Positions 1 through 8,779 of a DNA stretch of 64,000 nt are shown here, one piece after another. The notes beneath the pieces were generated by a model. The model was given only the letters and a program-made list of their open reading frames with translations. It was not told the origin of the DNA and searched no databases. The position numbers and the translations under genes were made by a program. How positions within the stretch are numbered: the stretch's first letter is position 1; each line of letters opens with the position of its first letter. This DNA comes from an uncultured Bacteroidales bacterium (lineage in GTDB: Bacteria > Bacteroidota > Bacteroidia > Bacteroidales > Paludibacteraceae): contig CAMOGT010000004.1 of the NCBI GenBank assembly GCA_946614295.1, forward strand, positions 1-64,000, in the 5' to 3' direction.

Positions 1-1178
<1,178 letters not shown>

Positions 1179-1183
1179 ACGAT

Positions 1184-1233
1184 AGATATACGTTAGATAT
1201 ACGTTAGATATACGTTACATATACGTTACATAA
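1184..1233. repeat. 11-bp tandem repeat between ligA and the next gene
   Basis: AGATATACGTT is repeated four times (the fourth copy has one change), starting six bases after the ligA stop codon and filling most of the intergenic gap. Confidence 0.9.
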
Positions 1234-1251
1234 CAATCATATCAAGCCTAT

Positions 1252-1806
1252 ATGAAACTAAGACAATACATCTTTGATTACTTGCGCAAGCGGATGCCGG
1301 AGCGTTTGGCGCTTTTTCCGCATCTGGATAGGCCGATAAAGCTCATGCTAATCTATGAGAGCGACATGCTGGAGCGCAACGATGCTATCAAAGCCATCCG
1401 TCAGGATCTGCTCAAACGGCAGATAGATGTCACTATGTGGGGATATGTAGCCAAGAAAGAGATTCAGACGCTCATTCTGCCACAGAGCCGTATTTTAGGG
1501 CTCGCGGATTTTAACTGGTTAGGCAAACTAAAAAGCGAAGTGAAGGACGATCTTAGAGCTGAGCACTACGACCTGCTGATCGATCTCACGACCAAACCTA
1601 TCCTGCCGCTCCGGTACCTGACGCTCTACACGGACGCCGATTTCAAAGTGGGACTCAACTTGGGCGAAGGCCTCCATGATATGCTCATCTCCATGCCGAT
1701 TGTGGCGAGCGCAGAAGGTGAGAGCGACGAAGAGCCGCATGTAGATGTGACGCAACTATACAACGAAATTATGAAATACCTCACCACCATCAAGTCTAAC
1801 GATTAA
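1252..1806 (+). CDS. DUF6913-like conserved Bacteroidales protein
   Basis: A 184-residue soluble protein with no signal peptide or membrane segment. I recognise it as the small Bacteroidales family annotated DUF6913, which often lies next to dapA. Its start is rich in basic residues (YLRKRMPERLALFP) and its middle reads like an alpha/beta fold with a possible nucleotide-type strand (YDLLIDLTTKPILPLRYLT). No catalytic motif is evident and the function is unknown. It begins 73 bp after ligA, across an 11-bp repeat, and ends 19 bp before dapA, so the three genes could share a transcript. The start is the first ATG after the repeat. The family name is from memory; coding status is well supported by length and codon use. 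Confidence 0.75.
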   Translation: MKLRQYIFDYLRKRMPERLALFPHLDRPIKLMLIYESDMLERNDAIKAIRQDLLKRQIDVTMWGYVAKKEIQTLILPQSRILGLADFNWLGKLKSEVKDDLRAEHYDLLIDLTTKPILPLRYLTLYTDADFKVGLNLGEGLHDMLISMPIVASAEGESDEEPHVDVTQLYNEIMKYLTTIKSND

Positions 1807-1832
1807 CGAGTGAAGGAGTGAACGAATGAACA
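1807..1832. repeat. 8-bp tandem repeat containing the dapA start codon
   Basis: GAGTGAAG, GAGTGAAC and GAATGAAC follow one another between the upstream stop codon and dapA. The dapA ATG (1826-1828) lies inside the third copy. Confidence 0.7.
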
Positions 1833-2713
1833 AATTAAAAGGATTAGGAACAGCGCTTATCACGCCGTTCAAGGCAGACGGGAGCGTGGATTACGAAGCA
1901 TTGGCACGCCTGTTGGACACCCAATTAACCGGTTTTGTGGACTATATTGTGGTCCTCGGTACGACAGGCGAGGCCGCCACGATGACGGACAAGGAACGCG
2001 CAGAAGTGCGTTCTTTCGTACGGAGTTACGTCAATGGGCGGTTGCCTCTGGTCTTGGGACTTGGCGGTAATTGCACGGCGGCAGTTTGTGAGGCATTGCG
2101 AAACACCGACTTGTCCGGCTTTTGCGCGATCCTTTCCGTTTGTCCGTACTACAACAAGCCCAACCAGGAAGGGCTATACCAACATTTCTGCGCCGTGGCA
2201 GAGGCAAGCCCGATACCCGTTATATTATATAACGTACCCGGGCGCACGAGCGTAAACCTCCTGCCCGAAACGGTCATGCGCATCTATAACGCCCGTCCTG
2301 ACAAGATTGCAGGCATCAAAGAAGCCTCCGGCAACGTAGAGCAAATCAAGAGGTTAATCAGTCTTTCTACTTTGAGCGACAGCGGTCTTTCTACTTTGAG
2401 TCCGAAGGACGGTCTATTAGTCATCTCCGGCGACGACGGCATTGCCTGCGAACTGATGGAAGCAGGAGCTGCAGGGTTAATAAGCGTAGCCAGCAACGCC
2501 TTCCCGGAAGACTTTTGGCACATCGTGCATGACAAAGACGCCGCCCTGCAAGCCAAATACGCCGACATGATCCGCCTTCTTTTCGCCGAAGGCAATCCGG
2601 TAGGCATCAAAGCCGTCCTGGCGCAGAAAGGTATTATTGAAAACCAACTGCGCCTACCTTTAGTCCCCGCCTCTGAACAATTACAAGAACAGATAAGACA
2701 ATCAGGACTATAA
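1826..2713 (+). CDS. dapA: 4-hydroxy-tetrahydrodipicolinate synthase
   Basis: Condenses pyruvate with aspartate semialdehyde, the first committed step to diaminopimelate and lysine. The 295-residue TIM barrel is of normal length. GTTGEAATM carries the active-site threonines, VILYNVPGR the tyrosine, and IAGIKEASG the Schiff-base lysine; the GDDG segment follows. Between KEASG and GDDG lies an in-frame 24-bp duplication (2361-2400) giving LSTLSDSG followed by LSTLSPKDG, which looks like a surface-loop extension. The stop codon overlaps the asnA start by one base, so translation is probably coupled. Both products act on aspartate-derived metabolism. Confidence 0.97.
   Translation: MNKLKGLGTALITPFKADGSVDYEALARLLDTQLTGFVDYIVVLGTTGEAATMTDKERAEVRSFVRSYVNGRLPLVLGLGGNCTAAVCEALRNTDLSGFCAILSVCPYYNKPNQEGLYQHFCAVAEASPIPVILYNVPGRTSVNLLPETVMRIYNARPDKIAGIKEASGNVEQIKRLISLSTLSDSGLSTLSPKDGLLVISGDDGIACELMEAGAAGLISVASNAFPEDFWHIVHDKDAALQAKYADMIRLLFAEGNPVGIKAVLAQKGIIENQLRLPLVPASEQLQEQIRQSGL
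2361..2400 (+). repeat. 16-bp word repeated with 24-bp period inside dapA
   Basis: GTCTTTCTACTTTGAG occurs at 2361-2376 and again at 2385-2400. The 24-bp offset is eight codons, so the frame is kept. Confidence 0.85.
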
Positions 2714-3684
2714 TGAATATACAGGAAACAGAACATGCCATTAAGTTGGTAAAAGATACTTTTCAGCTCCAGCTGTCCGCCATGCTGCGCCTGCGGCGCG
2801 TAACGGCACCGCTCTTTGTGGAGTCGGGTACCGGACTGAACGATGACCTGACGGGAGTGGAACAGCCGGTGCGGTTCTACGTCCCCGCACTCGGCAAGCA
2901 TTGCGAAATCGTACATTCCCTTGCCAAATGGAAGCGGATGAAACTATGGCACATGAACGCCCCTGCCGGTTACGGGATTTATACGGACATGAACGCCTTG
3001 CGGACCTTTGAGACGCCCGATGACATACACAGCCTGTACGTGGACCAATGGGACTGGGAGAAAGTGCTGACCCGTTCCGACAGAACGCCGGAATACCTCT
3101 ACACGACGGTGCGTCAGATATACAACGTGCTGCTCAACACCGAGTTCATCGTGTGCGAGCACTATGCCGGGCTCAAGCCGTTCCTGCCCAAAGCGATTCA
3201 TTTCGTCACCTCGGAGGAACTGGTACAGCGCTATCCGGGCAAGACAGCCAAAGAGCGGGAAGAAGCCGTCTGCCGCGAATACGGAGCAGTCTTTATCCAC
3301 GGCATCGGCGCGCCGCTATCGGATGGCAAACCGCATGACAGCCGTGCCTCGGACTACGACGACTGGACGCTGAACGGAGATATTCTGGTCTGGTACCCGG
3401 TGCTGGACAAACCCATAGAACTCTCGTCCATGGGAATCCGTGTCGATGCACAGTCCATGCGGCACCAGCTGGAGCAGGCGGGACATTCCGGCTGGGCGGA
3501 GTTGGAATACCATTCACTGGTTCTCAATAACACCTTGCCGCTGACCATCGGAGGAGGTATCGGTCAGTCAAGGCTCTGTATGGTTCTGCTGCACAAACGT
3601 CATATTGGAGAGGTGCAGGTCAGCGAATGGTCCGACGAGACTGTAGCGCAATGCCGGAAAGAAGAAATTTTACTGTTGCAATAA
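2713..3684 (+). CDS. asnA: Aspartate--ammonia ligase (asparagine synthetase A)
   Basis: Makes asparagine from aspartate, ammonia and ATP. The 323-residue protein matches the AsnA family, which has a class II aminoacyl-tRNA synthetase-like fold and is usually about 330-345 residues. Family stretches are VTAPLFVESGTGLNDDLTG near the N-terminus, VDQWDWEK, and the C-terminal ATP-binding motif 3 region TIGGGIGQSRLCM. The ATG overlaps the dapA stop codon by one base, and dtd follows after 3 bp, giving a compact dapA-asnA-dtd unit. No anomalies were seen. Confidence 0.96.
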   Translation: MNIQETEHAIKLVKDTFQLQLSAMLRLRRVTAPLFVESGTGLNDDLTGVEQPVRFYVPALGKHCEIVHSLAKWKRMKLWHMNAPAGYGIYTDMNALRTFETPDDIHSLYVDQWDWEKVLTRSDRTPEYLYTTVRQIYNVLLNTEFIVCEHYAGLKPFLPKAIHFVTSEELVQRYPGKTAKEREEAVCREYGAVFIHGIGAPLSDGKPHDSRASDYDDWTLNGDILVWYPVLDKPIELSSMGIRVDAQSMRHQLEQAGHSGWAELEYHSLVLNNTLPLTIGGGIGQSRLCMVLLHKRHIGEVQVSEWSDETVAQCRKEEILLLQ

Positions 3685-3687
3685 GAT

Positions 3688-4137
3688 ATGAGAGTTGTAG
3701 TACAGCGTTGCTCGCGCGCGGAGGTCCGCATAGACGGCGTAACCGTCGGACAGATAGGGAAGGGCTTCGTGCTGCTGGTAGGCATCACAGACGGCGACAC
3801 AGAGGCACAAGCAGACCTCCTTGCCAAGAAAGTGGCGCAGATGCGGGTCTTTGAAGACACCGAGGGGAAGATGAACTTGGCGCTGAAGGATATGGACGGC
3901 GATGTTCTCAGTATTTCCCAGTTCACGCTGTATGCCGATTGCAAGAAAGGCAACCGCCCTTCATTCATCCGTGCTGCACGTCCGGAAACGGCTTCTCCAT
4001 TGTACGATTACTTCAATGCACGCCTGCGTTCGGAATATGGTCTGAAGGTAGAGACAGGGCGTTTCGGAGCCGACATGAAAGTCGATTTCATCAACGACGG
4101 TCCTGTAACCATCCTCCTTGACACCGCCGAGTTGTAG
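3688..4137 (+). CDS. dtd: D-aminoacyl-tRNA deacylase
   Basis: Hydrolyses D-amino acids (and mischarged glycine) from tRNA in the cytoplasm. The length of 149 residues is normal. Both signature motifs are present: SQFTLYADCKKGNRPSF, and near the C-terminus the NDGPVTI form of the cross-subunit Gly-cisPro motif. The protein starts with the typical MRVVVQRCSRAEVRIDG. It is the last gene of the dapA-asnA-dtd unit and is followed by a strong terminator at 4163-4194. Confidence 0.97.
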   Translation: MRVVVQRCSRAEVRIDGVTVGQIGKGFVLLVGITDGDTEAQADLLAKKVAQMRVFEDTEGKMNLALKDMDGDVLSISQFTLYADCKKGNRPSFIRAARPETASPLYDYFNARLRSEYGLKVETGRFGADMKVDFINDGPVTILLDTAEL

Positions 4138-4162
4138 TTCTGCCCGTCTGACACACATACAC

Positions 4163-4194
4163 AAAAAGAGCTCGCAGTCCTGCGAGCCTTTTTG
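4163..4194. terminator. Bidirectional intrinsic terminator between dtd and rplT
   Basis: GCTCGCAG and CTGCGAGC form a perfect 8-bp stem with a 2-base spacer. It is flanked by an A-run upstream and CTTTTTG downstream, so it can end transcripts from both dtd (plus) and rplT (minus). Confidence 0.85.
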
Positions 4195-4205
4195 TTGTAA
4201 GAACG

Positions 4206-4225
4206 AATCCGCCAAACTTGGCGGA
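4206..4225. repeat. Perfect 20-bp hairpin, copy 1
   Basis: ATCCGCCA and TGGCGGAT are separated by AACT. The same two arms with loop TGCA occur at 35075-35094 in the glgP leader. The loop differs while both 8-base arms are identical, which suggests a small dispersed palindromic element. Confidence 0.75.
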
Positions 4226-4239
4226 TACATGCAGCGCAA

Positions 4240-4596
4240 TTACTTCGCAGCTTTCTTCGCCTGGTCAACAACTGCTTTGAAAGCAGCGGGTTGGTTCATG
4301 GCGAGGTCAGCGAGCGCCTTGCGGTTGATAACGATTCCTGCTTTCTTGAGCAGACCCATCAACTGGCTGTAGCTCAGTCCTTCGAGGCGAGCGGCAGCGT
4401 TGATACGCTGGATCCAGAGAGCACGGAACGTGCGTTTTTTGTTCTTACGGTCGCGGTAAGCATACTGCAAACCTTTCTCCCATGTGTTCTTTGCTACGGT
4501 CCATACATTAGCACGACCACCAAAGTTACCACGGGTGAGCGACATGATCTTCTTGCGACGGTTGCGCGAAGCAACGTGATTTACTGATCTTGGCAT
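4240..4596 (-). CDS. rplT: 50S ribosomal protein L20
   Basis: Binds 23S rRNA and is needed for early assembly of the large subunit. The 118-residue, very basic protein begins [18 protein letters not shown] and contains the L20 core ([35 protein letters not shown]). Length is normal. It lies 32 bp downstream of rpmI in the infC-rpmI-rplT order found in most bacteria. No obvious L20 autoregulatory pseudoknot could be read by eye. Confidence 0.98.
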   Translation of the reverse strand: MPRSVNHVASRNRRKKIMSLTRGNFGGRANVWTVAKNTWEKGLQYAYRDRKNKKRTFRALWIQRINAAARLEGLSYSQLMGLLKKAGIVINRKALADLAMNQPAAFKAVVDQAKKAAK

Positions 4597-4628
4597 TTCT
4601 CTTGTCCTTTCACTTTAATGGTTAGTAC

Positions 4629-4826
4629 TTAACGAAGCAACAGCATTTCGCGAACGGAACGCAGGTTCGTCTGATCAACGAGCGCAACATGGGTCAAGTT
4701 GCGTTTTTGCTTTTTAGTCTTCTTCGTCAGAATGTGACTTTTGTAAGCGTGCTTACGCTTGATTTTACCGGTTCCGGTAAGCGTGAAACGCTTTTTAGCA
4801 CCGGAGTTCGTTTTTACCTTTGGCAT
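4629..4826 (-). CDS. rpmI: 50S ribosomal protein L35
   Basis: A 65-residue basic large-subunit protein ([20 protein letters not shown], then [20 protein letters not shown]). Length and sequence are typical. It sits between infC and rplT on the minus strand. A 240-bp gap from infC holds a palindromic element and an 11-bp repeat, which is longer than usual for this operon. A TACTTTTG element on the minus strand near 4887-4894 could be a weak internal promoter. Confidence 0.98.
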   Translation of the reverse strand: MPKVKTNSGAKKRFTLTGTGKIKRKHAYKSHILTKKTKKQKRNLTHVALVDQTNLRSVREMLLLR

Positions 4827-4951
4827 TTTGTAATAAATATTAAATTGTTAATAATTCATCCGTCAGGCAGCCATGCGCACACGGCGCAAAAGTAAAGGTA
4901 AGCCTACGGACGTTTCTATTTTACAGCATCTTACAGGTGATTTCTTAAAAT

Positions 4952-4998
4952 CACGGGATATATACATAGTATATATAGGGTGTGGTAGGATACGATAT
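4952..4998. repeat. Dispersed palindromic element, copy 1
   Basis: About 47 bp beginning CACGGGAT and ending GGATACGATAT, with a near-perfect palindrome around CATAG. A related copy is at 62813-62861. The arms read TATATAC/GTATATA here and TAATATAC/GTATATTA in the other copy, so a one-base insertion in one arm is matched in the other. Confidence 0.75.
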
Positions 4999-4999
4999 T

Positions 5000-5045
5000 A
5001 GTCCGACTTGAGTCAGATATTAGTCCGATATTAGTCCGATATTCC
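5000..5045. repeat. 11-bp tandem repeat between rpmI and infC
   Basis: GATATTAGTCC-type units occur with an 11-bp period (TCCG at 5002, 5024 and 5035, with a degenerate copy at 5013). It abuts the palindromic element and lies 22 bp from the infC stop codon. Confidence 0.8.
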
Positions 5046-5066
5046 CCTTGATTACTCTTTAGGGGA

Positions 5067-5615
5067 TCACTTTTGGCTCTTGGGGCTGACGAACATGATC
5101 ATTCGTTTTCCCTCGAGGTTCGGTACGTTATCCGCCTTGCCGTATTCCTCCAGATCGGCTGCGAAGCGCGCGAGGAGCAGTTCGCCCTGCTCCTTGAAGA
5201 CGATGGATCGTCCGCGGAAGAAGACGTAGGCCTTCACTTTGTTGCCCTCCTTGAGGAACTCCTGGGCGTGCTTGAGCTTGAAGTTGTAGTCGTGGTCGTC
5301 AGTCTGGGGACCGAAACGGATCTCCTTGACTTCCTGCTTCTTCTGGTTCGCTTTCGCTTCCTTTTGCTTTTTCTTCTGGGCGTAAAGGAACTTCTGATAA
5401 TCTACGACGCGGCAAACAGGAGGATTAGCCGTTGCAGCGATCTCTACAAGATCGAGGTTCTGTTCATCGGCAATACGCATTGCCTGTTGGAAGGTGTAGA
5501 TACCGGGCTCCACATTGTCGCCGACCAGGCGAACTTGCGCCACACCTTTGATCTTCTCGTTAATACGATTCGGATCTTCTTTGATAACACGACCACCGCG
5601 TGGTCTGGGAGTAAT
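5067..5615 (-). CDS. infC: Translation initiation factor IF-3, probable AUU start
   Basis: Binds the 30S subunit, prevents premature 50S joining and proofreads the start codon. The N-terminal domain carries the conserved RINEKIKG and the C-terminal domain [20 protein letters not shown]. The first GTG (5541-5543) lies after RINEKIKG, so the true start must be upstream. Between the in-frame stop just upstream and RINE there is no ATG, GTG, TTG or CTG; only ATT (5613-5615) and ATA (5622-5624) are plausible. An AUU start is known for infC in E. coli, where IF-3 represses its own translation through it. The ATT is adopted here. A promoter lies at 5699-5730, and rpmI-rplT follow. Confidence 0.93.
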   Translation of the reverse strand: MTPRPRGGRVIKEDPNRINEKIKGVAQVRLVGDNVEPGIYTFQQAMRIADEQNLDLVEIAATANPPVCRVVDYQKFLYAQKKKQKEAKANQKKQEVKEIRFGPQTDDHDYNFKLKHAQEFLKEGNKVKAYVFFRGRSIVFKEQGELLLARFAADLEEYGKADNVPNLEGKRMIMFVSPKSQK

Positions 5616-5698
5616 AGTTGCTATTGTTTCAACTGTTAATGGTTAATAATAATACCTTCTCGCGCGGGCACAATATACCCTACCTTCGAAAAAGCGCA

Positions 5699-5730
5699 CA
5701 AAATTACAACAAATTTCTGACATACACAAG
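5699..5730 (-). promoter_or_regulatory. Bacteroidota-type promoter for infC
   Basis: On the minus strand, CTTG (5727-5730) and TAATTTTG (5699-5706) are separated by 20 bp, matching the -33/-7 pattern. Transcription would start about 75 nt upstream of infC. Confidence 0.75.
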
Positions 5731-5765
5731 AAAATCGTATTTTTTTTCAATTTTTTCTATAAATA

Positions 5766-5797
5766 TTTGCGCGCGTGAAATATTTTTTGTAATTTTG
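5766..5797 (+). promoter_or_regulatory. Promoter for the lipoprotein gene at 5866
   Basis: TTTG at 5766-5769 and TAATTTTG at 5790-5797, 20 bp apart. It is divergent from the infC promoter. The rest of the 5616-5865 gap is AT-rich and shows no gene. Confidence 0.75.
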
Positions 5798-5865
5798 TAC
5801 GCTTTTTTGAGAAATTAAGGAATAAAAGCACACACCTTATAATCTGATATAATAAAAAAACGAAT

Positions 5866-6738
5866 ATGAAGAAGCAAATTTTAATGTGGGCAGCAGCGCT
5901 GACGCTGGTAATGGTAAGTTGCAAAGAGAATCCGTACATGCCGAGTCCCGGCTCTACGGAGCAGGTACCTGATTCGATACCGGAGTTGAAGTATCCGGAC
6001 CCTACCCCTGCACCGGACACTATTGATATTCCGGATGGTGCAATAACGGTATATGAGGCCCGTAAGATATGCAAGAAACTGCCTTCCGGCGCAAGCACGG
6101 ATAAGAAATACTATGTGAAGGGTTGGGTATTCCGTCTGGATCCCCAACACGCGGACGGCGTAGCGAGCTATGGTAACGGCACGTTCTATATCGCAGCCAC
6201 GAACGACGGCAAGACGGACAGATATCCGTTTGAAGCATATCAGGTTTACGGAAATGGAGGCCGTAAGCTGACGAGCGCAGACCAGGTAGCCGCAGGCGAT
6301 TTCGTAGTGATCTACGGTAAGATCATGAATTACAGCGGTACCGCTGAGACCGAGGGCAAAGGCGCTGCGCAGATTTACGCATCGAGCAACCCGAAGTTCA
6401 ATGCCGCATTCCCGCCGATTGTCACGATTCATGCGACCTGTGCGGAGGCCAAGGCAGCCGCGTTGGCATTGCCGGGCAATAACGTACCGAGCAATGAGAT
6501 CTATGTGGTCGAAGGTTACGTACAGAGCGGGGGCTACAAAGCGGAAATCAGCCGCGGTCAGCAGATATTCTGGATTGCAGACACCCCGACAGGCGGCCAG
6601 GTATTTGAGGCGTATTATTGCAATGTACCGAACGGACAAGCCGTTCAGATAGGTCAGAAAGTCCGCCTGACCGGAAACATCATGAAGTACAACACGACCG
6701 CCGAGATGAAGAACGGCGACGTGGAAGTAATTGAATAA
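5866..6738 (+). CDS. Secreted lipoprotein with two repeated OB-like domains
   Basis: A 290-residue lipoprotein with a signal peptide ending in a lipobox (TLVMVSC, Cys at about residue 20), followed by a Pro-rich linker. Two homologous halves follow, about 55-170 and 180-290. Each has a helix start (ITVYEARKICKKLPSG; VTIHATCAEAKAAALALPGN), a YYVKGWV or YVVEGYV strand, an FYIAATND or FWIADTPT strand, and a VVIYGKIMNYSGTAE or VRLTGNIMKYNTTAE strand. This pattern resembles the DUF6359/OB-fold nucleic-acid-binding-like domains found in Bacteroidales surface proteins. The ligand is unknown. It is transcribed from its own promoter at 5766. Confidence 0.75.
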   Translation: MKKQILMWAAALTLVMVSCKENPYMPSPGSTEQVPDSIPELKYPDPTPAPDTIDIPDGAITVYEARKICKKLPSGASTDKKYYVKGWVFRLDPQHADGVASYGNGTFYIAATNDGKTDRYPFEAYQVYGNGGRKLTSADQVAAGDFVVIYGKIMNYSGTAETEGKGAAQIYASSNPKFNAAFPPIVTIHATCAEAKAAALALPGNNVPSNEIYVVEGYVQSGGYKAEISRGQQIFWIADTPTGGQVFEAYYCNVPNGQAVQIGQKVRLTGNIMKYNTTAEMKNGDVEVIE

Positions 6739-6771
6739 GGAAACAAATAAAATAAATTACAATAACAAAAA

Positions 6772-8772
6772 ATGGCAAGTTTACAAAAAATTAGAAATCA
6801 TGGCGCATTGTTGATCACGATTGTGGGTCTCGCCATGTTGGCATTTATCCTCGGAGACTTTTTGAACTCCGGTAGCAGTTTCTTCAACCGTAGCCGCGAG
6901 AACGTGGGCGTAGTAGAGGGTCAGAAGATTCACTACACGGAGTACGAGGCAGCAAAAGACCAATTGACAGAAGTGTACAAGATTGAGTCCGGCCGTTCGG
7001 ATTTCGACGAAGACATGCACGCTCAGATCCGTAACCAGGTATGGAACATGTTTGTAATGGACTATACTCTCCGCGCGCAGGCAAAGAAGATAGGTATGGA
7101 CGTGACGGCAGACGAGTTGACGGAGTTGTGTGTAGGTGAGCACGTTCACCAGATTCTGCGCAGCCGCCGTGCGTTCATGGACGAGAACGGTCAGTACAGC
7201 CGCGAGAGCGTGAAGAACCTGATCTCCGCCATCAACGAGGGCAGCGAGGACGCAGAGCAGAACGCTAACCTGCAGCAGGCTAAGACCTATTGGCTGTACT
7301 GGGAGAAAGCCGTACGTATCAGCTACATGCAGGAGAAATACACCTCCCTGCTCCAGCACCTGCTCAAGGCTAACTCGCTGGACGCGGAGTACGCCTTCAA
7401 CGGCCGCCAGAACGGTTTCAGCGCAGAGTACGCCATGAAGCCGTACTACAGCGTAGCCGACAGCCTGGTCAAAGTAAGCGAGGGTGACATCAAGAAACTC
7501 TACAACCAGCACAAGGAGCAATACAAACAGACTCCGAACCGCGCCATCAAATATATCGCGTTCGACATCGTGCCGAGCGAGGAGGATTTCAAGGCAGCTC
7601 AGGAGCTGATGACCCGTCTGCAGGAGGAGTTCAAAACCGCAGAGGACGTAAGCCTCGTGGTAAACACCAATTCGGACATTATGTACGACGGCCGTGATTT
7701 CTCGGAAGAGACCGTTCCGGCACAATTCAAGGACTTTGCGTTCGCCAAGGGTGCAAAAGCCGGCGACTGCACGGAGATCCTCTTTGAGAACAACACCTAC
7801 GCCATGGCTCGTATCATGCAGGCCGGTTACTCCATGCCGGACTCCGTAGAGCTGAAAGCTATCGTGGAAGGCGGTGAGGATCAGGAGTTAGGTTGGTTCA
7901 AGGCGGCTGATCTGCCGAAGAACATTGCAGAGAAAGCGTTGGTAGGCAAACGTGGCGACAAGTTCACCGTAGCAGTGGGCATGGGCGAACAGACCTATGA
8001 GATCATGGAGATCGGCAAACCGACACCGAAAGTAAAACTGGCTATTTTAGCCCGTGAGGTCACTCCGTCAAGCAAGACCTATTCTGCAATCTACAACAAC
8101 GCAAAGCAGTTCATCGTCAACAATAACAACGCAGAGGCACTGGAGAAAGCCGCTCAAGAGGCGGGAATGACTGTTATCCCGCAGTACAACCTGACAGAGA
8201 CGACCGACAAAGTAGGTCAGTTGAAGAGCAGCCGTCCAATCGTTCGCTGGGCATTCGAGGCGAAAGAAGGCGCTGTAAGTGATGTCTTCGAGTGCGGCCA
8301 GCAGTTCATCGTAGCAGCTCTGACCGAGGTGAACGACGGCGAATATCGTCCGTTGGAGGCAGTACGTGCGGAACTGACTTATGAGGCAACCAATAACGCC
8401 AAGGCGGAGTACATCAAGAAAGAGCTGAAGGGCGCAGAGAGCCTGGAGGCAGCTGCCAAGATCATGGGTCAGCCGGTGCAAAGCGTAGAGCGCGTAGCGC
8501 TGAGCGACAGCCGTTTCGGCAACGCAGGCATGGAGCCGGCAGTGATCGGTGCAGCCATAGCACAAGGTGCTAACGCACTGAGCGAACCTATCCAGGGTAA
8601 CATGGGTGTATTCGTGGTTAAGACCGGAGCAGCCAATAATCTGGACGGCGCATTCAATGCAGCCACAGAGAAAGCTCAGCTGGCAAGCCGCTATGCATAC
8701 CTGCCTTATCAGGCCATGCAGCTGGTAGAGGACAAAGCAGACATCAAAGACAACCGCGCTAACTTCCAATAA
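6772..8772 (+). CDS. PpiD/SurA-like periplasmic chaperone with a reduced parvulin domain
   Basis: A 666-residue protein with one N-terminal membrane segment (LLITIVGLAMLAFILGDFLN), then a SurA/PpiD N-terminal chaperone domain. Such proteins are anchored in the inner membrane and help fold outer-membrane proteins. Bacteroidales homologues are usually about 700 residues and keep a full parvulin domain. Here that domain looks gutted: VELKAIV runs almost directly into the late-domain motif QELGWF, so the central helices and most active-site residues are missing. The second, degenerate parvulin-like unit (KVKLAILAREV onward) remains. I infer a chaperone without peptidyl-prolyl isomerase activity. 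An AmpG-like gene follows after 7 bp. Confidence 0.85.
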   Translation: MASLQKIRNHGALLITIVGLAMLAFILGDFLNSGSSFFNRSRENVGVVEGQKIHYTEYEAAKDQLTEVYKIESGRSDFDEDMHAQIRNQVWNMFVMDYTLRAQAKKIGMDVTADELTELCVGEHVHQILRSRRAFMDENGQYSRESVKNLISAINEGSEDAEQNANLQQAKTYWLYWEKAVRISYMQEKYTSLLQHLLKANSLDAEYAFNGRQNGFSAEYAMKPYYSVADSLVKVSEGDIKKLYNQHKEQYKQTPNRAIKYIAFDIVPSEEDFKAAQELMTRLQEEFKTAEDVSLVVNTNSDIMYDGRDFSEETVPAQFKDFAFAKGAKAGDCTEILFENNTYAMARIMQAGYSMPDSVELKAIVEGGEDQELGWFKAADLPKNIAEKALVGKRGDKFTVAVGMGEQTYEIMEIGKPTPKVKLAILAREVTPSSKTYSAIYNNAKQFIVNNNNAEALEKAAQEAGMTVIPQYNLTETTDKVGQLKSSRPIVRWAFEAKEGAVSDVFECGQQFIVAALTEVNDGEYRPLEAVRAELTYEATNNAKAEYIKKELKGAESLEAAAKIMGQPVQSVERVALSDSRFGNAGMEPAVIGAAIAQGANALSEPIQGNMGVFVVKTGAANNLDGAFNAATEKAQLASRYAYLPYQAMQLVEDKADIKDNRANFQ

Positions 8773-8779
8773 CGCGCGC

